Below are positions 1 through 7,218 of a stretch of DNA of 64,000 nucleotides, one piece after another (position 1 is the stretch's first letter; every line of letters begins with the position of its first letter). The stretch spans positions 2,294,001 through 2,358,000 of the forward strand of contig JAWLBI010000001.1 in the NCBI GenBank assembly GCA_041394985.1, given 5' to 3'. The stretch comes from JAGLON01 sp041394985. GTDB taxonomy: Bacteria; Zixibacteria; MSB-5A5; GN15; JAAZOE01. Made by a program: the position numbers and the translations under genes. The notes beneath the pieces are model-generated. The model saw only the letters and a list, made by a program, of their open reading frames with translations. It was not told the origin of the DNA and did not search any database.

Positions 1-524
1 ATGAAGTCGGCCGCGGAACATCAACATTCGATGGCCTGTCTATCGCCTGGGCAGTCGCAGAATCGATTCATCAGCATGATTCCGGAACGCCGCGCACCCT
101 CTTTGCCACCCATTATCACGAGATGACCGGACTGGCTGCCATCTATCCGCGGATCGAAAATTTCCAGGTCATGGTGAAAAAGTGGGGGCAGGAGGTCGTC
201 TTCCTGCATCAAATCTCACGAGGCGGCTGCGATGATTCGTATGGTATAGAAGTAGCCCGCCTGGCCGGCCTGCCGAAAGATACGATTCGCCGGGCGAGAG
301 AAATCCTGCGCCTGCTGGAATCGGGCAAATTCGCCAAGTCGGAACTGGCAAAAGGCGTTCATGTGCGACTGAATCAGACATCACTGTTCGATGCCGCACC
401 AACTATGGCCGGTGAATCGGAACTCGAAAAACGCCTGAAAGAACTCGACGTAGACAATCTCACTCCGATTCAGGCCTTGGAACTGCTCGCGGTATGGAAA
501 AAAGAATTGGATTCGGATGAATAG
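1..524 (+). CDS. mutS: DNA mismatch repair protein MutS, C-terminal part (5' truncated by window edge)
   Basis: This is the 3' end of mutS; codon phase starts at base 3. MutS recognises mismatches and uses ATP to recruit MutL. The visible residues begin in the ATPase domain just after the Walker B aspartate (EVGRGTSTFDG), continue through the conserved ATHYHEM segment, and end in the C-terminal helix-turn-helix dimerisation region (EVARLAGLPKDTIRRAREIL). About 173 residues remain of a protein normally near 850. The stop overlaps the mutL start (ATGAATAG), so the two are translationally coupled. The assignment is secure; only the start lies outside the window. Confidence 0.97.
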   Translation, partial: EVGRGTSTFDGLSIAWAVAESIHQHDSGTPRTLFATHYHEMTGLAAIYPRIENFQVMVKKWGQEVVFLHQISRGGCDDSYGIEVARLAGLPKDTIRRAREILRLLESGKFAKSELAKGVHVRLNQTSLFDAAPTMAGESELEKRLKELDVDNLTPIQALELLAVWKKELDSDE

Positions 525-2382
525 GTTTGATGGCGACATATATGCACGGCGCATCCATCAGCTCGACCGCAATCTGATCAATAAAATTGCCGCCGGTGAG
601 GTTATCGAACGGCCTGCATCGGTCATAAAGGAAACGGTTGAGAACGCTTTCGACGCCGGAGCCACTCAGGTCGACATTGTCGCCGAAAAAGCCGGCACAA
701 CCTATATGTCTATCACCGACGATGGCTGCGGGATACACTCCGAACAAATCGATCTTGCCTTCAGCCGCCATGCAACCTCGAAAATCCAAACCGTCGATGA
801 CTTATTCGCAGTCAATTCATTCGGGTTCCGCGGAGAGGCATTACCATCTATTGCATCAGTCGCACACTTGACACTGACGACGCGCCATTTCAGCGAGCCA
901 CAGGGGACGAAAATATTATTCGAGGGCGGAGTCGAAAAAGACCGCCGCCCGGTTGCTGCGCCAATCGGAACAAAGATCGAAGTGTCGCATCTGTTTTTTA
1001 ATACTCCCGCGCGACGAAAATTCCTCAAGGCGGAAACGACTGAATCGCGACAAATCATCCGCGTTGCCGAGCGCATGGCCCTCGGCAAGCCGTCTATTGG
1101 TCTGAGTCTGAATCTGAATAATCGCCAGGTCTTTCAACTCGCGCCGAATCGACCAATTGCCGAGCGTATGGCCGCACTGTTCGGTGTCAAACCGGATGGT
1201 ATTGTCGAATACGATGTCGAACTCGGCGGTGTCTCGTTTCTTGTCTACCTGGCGCACCCGGATCTGGCCCGCCACGACCGGACACGCATCTGCTTGTTCA
1301 TAAACGGCCGCTCGGTTACATCATCAAGCATCATCCATGCCGTCACGGCAGGCTATGGAGAATTTCTTCCTGCGGGCAGATTCCCGCTGGCATCGGTCTA
1401 TATAACTCTCGACCCTACCAATCTCGATGTCAACGTTCATCCGACCAAGGCCGAAGTACGCCTCTCCGAAGAGCGTGCCATCCATGATAATCTTTATCGC
1501 ATCGTCAAGAAGGCCCTTCGCGACTGGCGCATGGTGCCCGGAGCAGGAACACCTCAGCCAACGCAGCAGAGTTTTTCTCGGCCGACGACAGGTCAATCAT
1601 CGCACCCGATCGGGCAATCTTCCCGGACATATTTTGGCTCGGCACCGGTTTTTCCGTCAGGTCAGCCATATCATCCGGCATCGATCCCGATGCCGCAAGC
1701 GAGTGGCGATGATTCCGACATGACTATCGGCTGTGATCTCACTCAACCTGCCATAGATGACAATGCCGTCTCTACAGAGCGGTATACGCAGCATACAGAA
1801 AATATAGATGACACCGATATGCAATATCTCGGCAAAAGCGGCCGCCTGTATTTGCTGATATCGATTCGCGGAGAACTCTACATCATCGACCAGCATGCCG
1901 CGCATGAACGAGTTCTGTATGAGCGCGCATTACAACAAGTCGAGGACGGCAGCGGCACCTGCCAGAAGATTCTCTTTCCGGAATCGGTAGAACTGTCCGC
2001 CGATGAGTTCCTGACTTTCGAACAGAGCCGCGAGATGCTGGAAAAAATCGGCTTCGAAGTCGACATTTTCGGTCAAAACGCCGTTATCATCAACGGCATG
2101 CCGCCGGTGTTCAAAGATAAAAGCCCCTCGCGAGTCCTTCGCAAATTACTCGATGATATCCTCGAACTCAACAAGGCCGGGGGAGACCTGATTAAATCGG
2201 TCGCGCAATCGATGGCCTGTCGCGCGGCAATAATGGCCGGCGATAGAATCTCAGCCGAAGAAGTCAAGGCGCTCGTCAAGGAGCTCTTTTCAAAAAACAA
2301 TCCCTATTGCTGTCCGCACGGTCGCCCGACTTTTATCAAAATCAGCAACGAAGAACTCGACAGCAGGTTCGGGCGCATCTGA
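517..2382 (+). CDS. mutL: DNA mismatch repair protein MutL (endonuclease type)
   Basis: MutL couples MutS mismatch recognition to strand incision. The N-terminal GHKL ATPase shows KIAAGEVIERP, ENAFDAGA, DDGCGI, RHATSKI and GFRGEALPSI. A proline/serine/glutamine-rich linker spans roughly residues 335-430. The C-terminal domain keeps the metal-binding nuclease motif DQHAxxExxxxE at about residue 458, ACR near 570 and CPHGRP near 599. That identifies the nicking form of MutL, used by bacteria that lack MutH. At 621 residues the length is normal. The start overlaps the mutS stop by 8 bases, and the stop overlaps the miaA start (TGATG). Confidence 0.98.
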   Translation: MNRFDGDIYARRIHQLDRNLINKIAAGEVIERPASVIKETVENAFDAGATQVDIVAEKAGTTYMSITDDGCGIHSEQIDLAFSRHATSKIQTVDDLFAVNSFGFRGEALPSIASVAHLTLTTRHFSEPQGTKILFEGGVEKDRRPVAAPIGTKIEVSHLFFNTPARRKFLKAETTESRQIIRVAERMALGKPSIGLSLNLNNRQVFQLAPNRPIAERMAALFGVKPDGIVEYDVELGGVSFLVYLAHPDLARHDRTRICLFINGRSVTSSSIIHAVTAGYGEFLPAGRFPLASVYITLDPTNLDVNVHPTKAEVRLSEERAIHDNLYRIVKKALRDWRMVPGAGTPQPTQQSFSRPTTGQSSHPIGQSSRTYFGSAPVFPSGQPYHPASIPMPQASGDDSDMTIGCDLTQPAIDDNAVSTERYTQHTENIDDTDMQYLGKSGRLYLLISIRGELYIIDQHAAHERVLYERALQQVEDGSGTCQKILFPESVELSADEFLTFEQSREMLEKIGFEVDIFGQNAVIINGMPPVFKDKSPSRVLRKLLDDILELNKAGGDLIKSVAQSMACRAAIMAGDRISAEEVKALVKELFSKNNPYCCPHGRPTFIKISNEELDSRFGRI

Positions 2383-3323
2383 TGAGCGACGATATCGTAA
2401 AAATTATCGTTATCGCCGGCCCGACTGCATCCGGCAAATCTTCACTGGCATTGCGAGTCGCAAAAGAAATCGACGCCGAAATCATCTCCGCCGATTCACG
2501 ACAGATATATCGCCAACTCAAAATCGGAACCGACCGCCTCGATGAATCGCAAATGCAGGGCATCACGCATCATCTCATGGGCAGCCATGACCTCGACAAA
2601 CGATTCACCGCCTTTGATTTTGTAGATGAAGCCGAGCGGGCGATTGAAACCGCCCGAAGGAATAAAAAACATATAATCATCTGCGGCGGAACAGGCCTGT
2701 ATATCCGGGCCCTGGTCGATGGGATTTATGAACTGCCCGATGGCGATATCTCGTATCGCAATGAACTGCTCGATCTGGCCGCCTCCAAAGGCCCGAAATT
2801 TATTCACGACATGCTTGCCGAGGTCGACCCCACTGAGGCCTCGCAGGTTCACTATAACAATATGATTCGAGTCATCCGGGCACTTGAAATTTACCACCTC
2901 ACAGGAAAACCAAAAAGTTCAATTAAGGCCCTCACCGAACCGCGCAACGAAAATTTCCGGTTTATACAAATTATCCTCACCCCGCCGCGAGATCCATTGT
3001 ATAATCGTATAGAGCAACGGGTTGATGAGATGTTCCAGGAAGGGCTCGTCGAGGAAGCCCGGTCCGTTTATGAATCGTCATTCGGCCCGGCACTTAAGGA
3101 ACGGAAAATCGTTGGATATTCGGAACTCATTGATTACCTTGAGGATGAGATAAGTATCGAGGAGGCGCGGCGACTGATTAAACAAAATACCCGGCGCTAT
3201 GCCAAACGGCAATACACTTGGTTTCGTCGAGTTTCCAATGCCCGATTCATTGACGACTTCGGCGCCGATGCATTTACAGAAACTCAATCGGTTATAGAAA
3301 CTTTTCTCGATATTCCGGCGTAA
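2382..3323 (+). CDS. miaA: tRNA dimethylallyltransferase MiaA
   Basis: MiaA transfers a dimethylallyl group to A37 of tRNAs that read UNN codons. The P-loop GPTASGKS is at residues 13-20, followed by ISADSRQIY, the GGTGLY motif and the RYAKRQYTWFR segment typical of the family. The start is placed at 2382, overlapping the mutL stop; the frame is open for a further 25 codons upstream, but those residues lie in mutL and do not resemble MiaA. The protein is 313 aa, a normal length. Its position directly after mutSL is a common bacterial arrangement. Confidence 0.97.
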   Translation: MSDDIVKIIVIAGPTASGKSSLALRVAKEIDAEIISADSRQIYRQLKIGTDRLDESQMQGITHHLMGSHDLDKRFTAFDFVDEAERAIETARRNKKHIIICGGTGLYIRALVDGIYELPDGDISYRNELLDLAASKGPKFIHDMLAEVDPTEASQVHYNNMIRVIRALEIYHLTGKPKSSIKALTEPRNENFRFIQIILTPPRDPLYNRIEQRVDEMFQEGLVEEARSVYESSFGPALKERKIVGYSELIDYLEDEISIEEARRLIKQNTRRYAKRQYTWFRRVSNARFIDDFGADAFTETQSVIETFLDIPA

Positions 3324-3452
3324 TTAAACTTGACACTTTTAATTACTAGACGTTATATAATGCAACGGTTTAGAGGGATTTTTACATTAAGGTACCGGGC
3401 GTCGGTTCCGATAAATAGTATTGCATCGAAACCTCAATTGGCAGGGACTGCT

Positions 3453-5495
3453 GTGAAAAGAATTTTCTTTGTTTTAGCGATTTGCGCACTTTTTCTGGCC
3501 CCACTATCGGCCACGCGTCAATATGACGACTTGAAACGAGACACTACGCTGGATCTAAATCAAGACGTTGAAAATCAACAGAATACCGAAGATTACTCCT
3601 TTGAGATGGATTCCGAAATTGTGTCCGACTCCGCCTATGCCGTCGATGATGAACTCTGGCGGCAGATGAATCTTGCTCAGGAGTATTTTACGCTCGGCGT
3701 TGCCGCAAATCAACAGGCATCATGGGAAGAAGCTCAGTACTATCTCGAGAAAGCTCTCTCGGTATTGGCTGATCTCGACATCGACTCGACGAATGCATCT
3801 GAAGTCGGACCTGAAGGGCAGAAGTACGAAACCTTGCTCAATCAAATCGTCGCCGATTATCGGCTGACGCTGTTGTCGCTCGGGACTCTGCCTGAGGATG
3901 CCTCGCCGTCTGTTTTCCTTGAGAAGTTCTCCACCTTGCAGGAATACGGCGAGATTAAAACCGAGGGTGAAAAGAAAGAAGTCACCTACAATGTCCCGAT
4001 CGTCTATAATGACCGGGTTAAAAAATCGATTATCTATTTCCAGACGGTTGCCCGTGAGGCGTTCGAAACGTATTTGGAACGCTCAGGGAAATACATTCCG
4101 ATGATGGAAGAAATTCTGAAGGAATACGATGTTCCGACAGATATCGTCTTTTTGCCGCTAATTGAATCCGGCTTCAATTGCAAAGCCTATTCATGGGCTC
4201 GCGCCAGTGGTCCCTGGCAGTTCATTGCCTCGACCGGTCGCCTGTATGGCCTCGACCGCAACTGGTGGTACGATGAACGCCGCGACTTCGTCAAGTCGAC
4301 ACATGCCGCCGCCAAATTTCTGAAATATCTGCACGATAAATTCGACAGCTGGGAATTGGCGCTTGCCGCCTATAACGGCGGTCCCGGACGCGTCGACAGA
4401 ACGATCAAAAAACAAAAGACGCGCAATTTCTGGGATATGAATCTCCGGAAACAAACCGAGGATTATGTTCCGTTTTATATGGCCGCAACGATTATTGCCA
4501 AGAACCCCGAGCTGTACGGCTTCCATATCGATTATGATGATCCGATCGCCTATGATGAAGTTACGATAAAGAAATGTCTTGATCTCAAAACTGTTGCCAA
4601 AGCCGTCAATCATCCTGTTGAGCATCTCGAGGATTTGAATCCCGAACTGCTTCGCGGCGTGACGCCTCCGGGAATGAAGACGTACAATCTTCGAATCCCG
4701 AAAGGAACCAGAAACACGTTTCTCGAAAACCTCCCCAAGCTGGAATCTCCGCATGAAACGAGCTGGGTAAAGCACCAGATTCGAAGCGGCGAGACCATCT
4801 CGTCGATTGCTTCCAAATATGGTGTTTCTCAATATGCTATTTTCGAGGCGAATAATCTCAGCCGCCGCTCGCGAATCTATGCCGGAAAATATCTCATCAT
4901 CCCGGTACCACTCGACGGCAAATACGCATCATCCGGTTCCGCTCCGATAAAAAGCCGTCATGCTACGGACGGCAACACGTACACCGTGCAAAGTGGAGAT
5001 AATCTCTGGGATATCAGCCGCTCGTTCGGCACGACGCCGGATAAGCTCCGCCGCCTGAACTATCTGGGCAATTCCAGCCGCATATATGTCGGCCAGGTAC
5101 TCAAACTGCCGGGATCGGCGAAATCCACAACCGGCTCAGTTGCCTCCGCCGTCGATTATGACAATCAGCCGGCAAGCGATACCTTTACCTATAAGGTCAA
5201 AGAAGGCGATACCCTGTGGGATATCGCCAAAAAATATGGGACTACGACGGCCTCTCTCCGCCGTCTCAATGGACTGAATCGCTCTTCCAGGATTTATGTC
5301 GGACAAAAGCTCCTTGTTGGCGGCAGTAATAGTGAGTCGAGCTCAAATGTAATGGTGCATACGGTCAGACGAGGAGATACGCTCTCGGGAATCGCCAAAC
5401 GATATGGAACGTCGGTGAATTCTCTGATCCGCCTCAACAATATTTCGGATGCCTCAAAATTGTCTATTGGGATGAAGATAAAGATTGCCCGTTAG
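3453..5495 (+). CDS. Membrane-bound lytic murein transglycosylase, MltD-like, with four LysM repeats
   Basis: A predicted peptidoglycan-cleaving enzyme of the periplasm. A signal peptide (about residues 1-22) follows the GTG at 3453, which has AGGGA a few bases upstream; an ATG at 3330 would put 41 extra residues before the signal and is less likely. Residues about 30-180 are acidic and then helical. The SLT domain carries the catalytic glutamate (E238 in PLIESGF), ASGPWQFI and AYNGGPGRV. Four LysM modules (about residues 440-680), each with (S/E/R)GD/E-T/N-hydrophobic and a Y/FG motif, would anchor it to glycan. The family call is firm, but the physiological role (recycling, division or insertion of envelope machines) is not visible. 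Confidence 0.93.
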   Translation: MKRIFFVLAICALFLAPLSATRQYDDLKRDTTLDLNQDVENQQNTEDYSFEMDSEIVSDSAYAVDDELWRQMNLAQEYFTLGVAANQQASWEEAQYYLEKALSVLADLDIDSTNASEVGPEGQKYETLLNQIVADYRLTLLSLGTLPEDASPSVFLEKFSTLQEYGEIKTEGEKKEVTYNVPIVYNDRVKKSIIYFQTVAREAFETYLERSGKYIPMMEEILKEYDVPTDIVFLPLIESGFNCKAYSWARASGPWQFIASTGRLYGLDRNWWYDERRDFVKSTHAAAKFLKYLHDKFDSWELALAAYNGGPGRVDRTIKKQKTRNFWDMNLRKQTEDYVPFYMAATIIAKNPELYGFHIDYDDPIAYDEVTIKKCLDLKTVAKAVNHPVEHLEDLNPELLRGVTPPGMKTYNLRIPKGTRNTFLENLPKLESPHETSWVKHQIRSGETISSIASKYGVSQYAIFEANNLSRRSRIYAGKYLIIPVPLDGKYASSGSAPIKSRHATDGNTYTVQSGDNLWDISRSFGTTPDKLRRLNYLGNSSRIYVGQVLKLPGSAKSTTGSVASAVDYDNQPASDTFTYKVKEGDTLWDIAKKYGTTTASLRRLNGLNRSSRIYVGQKLLVGGSNSESSSNVMVHTVRRGDTLSGIAKRYGTSVNSLIRLNNISDASKLSIGMKIKIAR

Positions 5496-5507
5496 AAAGG
5501 GTCACGG

Positions 5508-6395
5508 ATGAAAAAACGTACGGTCGTCATTCTCGTCGTTATCGCATCATGCATCGTCTTTTTCGGCTTTGCCGCGCTTATGCTGATAGTCGGTTTGGCG
5601 GGAGAATTTGACACGGAATTTACGGGATTCGGCGATAAAATCGCTATCGTCGAAATCTATGGAGAAATCTCCGATTCGCGAGACGTCATTCGACAACTCA
5701 AGCATTGGACCGAAGATGGTTCGGTCAAGGCTATTCTTATAGATATCGATTCGCCGGGAGGCGCCGTCGCGCCGTCTCAGGAAATCTACGAACAAATCCT
5801 GAAAACGAGGGAAGAGGGGAAAACCGTTGTTTCATCGATGAGAAACGTGGCGGCCTCGGGCGGATACTATATCGCCAGCGCCACTGAAAAAATCGTTGCC
5901 AATCCCGGAACCCTCACCGGATCAATCGGTGTCATTCTTTCTTTCCCTACCGCAAAAAAACTGATGGAAAAAATCGGGCTCCAGATGGAGACAATCAAAT
6001 CAGGCGAACTCAAGGATGTCGGCGCTATGAGCCGACCGATGACTCCCCAGGAAGAACGGATGCTTCAAGCCGTGATCGATGACTCGTATGAGCAGTTCGT
6101 CGAGGCAGTGGCAAACGGAAGGAAGAAATCCAAAGAGGAAATCTATCCCTTTGCCGATGGCTCCATTTTCACCGGCCGCCAGGCATATAATATCGGCCTG
6201 GTCGATACTCTGGGAAGCTTTGAAACCGCCGTCAGTATAACCGGAGAAATGGTCAACCTGGGCCCGGATCCGGATCTTGTTATTGAACGCAAACGTCAGC
6301 CGGGATTTTTCGAGATTCTTTCCCAGTCGCTGACGACGATAAACGGCATTCTCAATACGGAAAGCAGACAGCCGGGATTACAGTACAAATACTAG
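5508..6395 (+). CDS. sppA: Signal peptide peptidase SppA (short 36K type)
   Basis: A membrane-anchored serine protease that degrades cleaved signal peptides. One N-terminal transmembrane segment spans about residues 5-30. The catalytic serine S117 sits in AASGGYY and the general-base lysine is K169 in SGELKD; the 52-residue spacing equals that of the Bacillus subtilis Ser/Lys dyad. DSPGG and GSIGVI are also present. At 295 residues this is the single-domain form, not the 67K E. coli duplication. It starts 12 bases after the transglycosylase stop with AAAGGGTCACGG ahead of the ATG, so the two are probably co-transcribed. Confidence 0.95.
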   Translation: MKKRTVVILVVIASCIVFFGFAALMLIVGLAGEFDTEFTGFGDKIAIVEIYGEISDSRDVIRQLKHWTEDGSVKAILIDIDSPGGAVAPSQEIYEQILKTREEGKTVVSSMRNVAASGGYYIASATEKIVANPGTLTGSIGVILSFPTAKKLMEKIGLQMETIKSGELKDVGAMSRPMTPQEERMLQAVIDDSYEQFVEAVANGRKKSKEEIYPFADGSIFTGRQAYNIGLVDTLGSFETAVSITGEMVNLGPDPDLVIERKRQPGFFEILSQSLTTINGILNTESRQPGLQYKY

Positions 6396-6590
6396 AATTA
6401 TCCGAGTTTTGAGCCGTTTTCGGCCAATTTGACCGTCTCGCCAGCCGGACGGATGAGAAAACGGAGTTTTTCATACAGATATTTTTGTATTTTTATGTTT
6501 ATTTTCGGCAAAAAAATGTTGCGTAAGGCTAAAAGAGATATTATGTTGCAGAACTTAAATAATCGATCGTGTTGATTGGAGGAGGAAAAG

Positions 6591-6875
6591 ATGACCAAGG
6601 CCGATCTGGTCGAAAAAGTTGCGGAAAAGACCGGGCTGACTAGAACTGACGTTGCCGTGGTGGTCGATAATTTCTTGACGACTGTCAAGAAATCGCTGGA
6701 AGCGGGACACAACATTGAAATCCGGGGATTCGGCACTTTCAAGATTAAACTCAGAAAAGCTCGTAAGGCGAGAAACCCTCGCACTGGAGACGTTGTTCCG
6801 GTACCTGATCGCAAGGTTCCGGTATTCAAACCTTCAAACGAATTTAAGAATCTGATTACGAAACTGCCTATCTGA
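6591..6875 (+). CDS. HU/IHF-family DNA-binding protein
   Basis: A small histone-like protein that bends and compacts DNA as a dimer. The 94 residues show the whole family pattern: KADLVEKVAEKTGL at the N-terminus, IRGFGTF in the centre and the DNA-intercalating arm RNPRTGD with its proline. The start is the ATG at 6591, preceded by a very strong GGAGGAGG; a TTG 15 bases upstream would fall in that ribosome site and is rejected. A separate transcription unit is likely, because about 195 bases lie between it and sppA. HU versus IHF cannot be settled from sequence alone. Confidence 0.95.
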   Translation: MTKADLVEKVAEKTGLTRTDVAVVVDNFLTTVKKSLEAGHNIEIRGFGTFKIKLRKARKARNPRTGDVVPVPDRKVPVFKPSNEFKNLITKLPI

Positions 6876-6904
6876 CCGGCAGAGCGTATATACTAGGAGG
6901 ATGA

Positions 6905-7000
6905 ATGCCCAGCGGAAAGAAGCGAAAACGGCAAAAGATTAAAACTCATAAGCGGAAAAAACGGAGACGCGCAAACCGCCACAAAAAGAAAAAAGTCTGA
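6905..7000 (+). CDS. 31-aa very basic protein, AURKAIP1/COX24 (mS38/bS22)-like
   Basis: The tiny reading frame encodes MPSGKKRKRQK followed by KTHKRKKRRRANRHKKKKV. More than half of its residues are Lys, Arg or His. This matches the short basic AURKAIP1/COX24 domain of mitochondrial ribosomal protein mS38 and of very small bacterial ribosome-associated proteins. GGAGG at 6896-6900 precedes it, and a strong terminator follows 22 bases after the stop. An out-of-frame ATG at 6901 would give only 13 residues. A ribosomal role is inferred from the family. Because it lies just 29 bases after the HU gene, the two probably share a transcript. Confidence 0.8.
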   Translation: MPSGKKRKRQKIKTHKRKKRRRANRHKKKKV

Positions 7001-7022
7001 TGGGCGTCAGTCCCAAAAGCTC

Positions 7023-7060
7023 GTCGGGCAGGAATATTCGCATTCCTGCCCGACTTTTTT
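7023..7060 (+). terminator. Rho-independent terminator after the HU/COX24-like pair
   Basis: A perfect 13-bp stem (7023-7035 with 7042-7054) and 6-base loop are followed directly by six T. This is one of the strongest terminators in the window and ends the short basic gene. Confidence 0.95.
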
Positions 7061-7218
7061 GAAATTTATTCCCGGTCAGAACGGATATTCATTCCTCTTC
7101 CATAATCACCTCGAAAATCATCTTCTGATTGGTCTCTGTAATTCGCTGAAATTCAATCGTTTAGCCTTTACTATATATGGTAGTGTGTTTGGCAGGCTGT
7201 TTGCCTTCACAAACCGGT

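Noticed and set aside
3330..3452. Upstream extension of the lytic transglycosylase to an ATG at 3330
   Set aside because: It would place 41 non-hydrophobic residues before a good signal peptide; the GTG at 3453 has a suitable ribosome site.
6398..6829. 143-codon open frame on the minus strand over the HU gene
   Set aside because: It lies antisense to a clearly identified HU gene, with no ribosome site and no recognisable product; the coding evidence is entirely on the plus strand.
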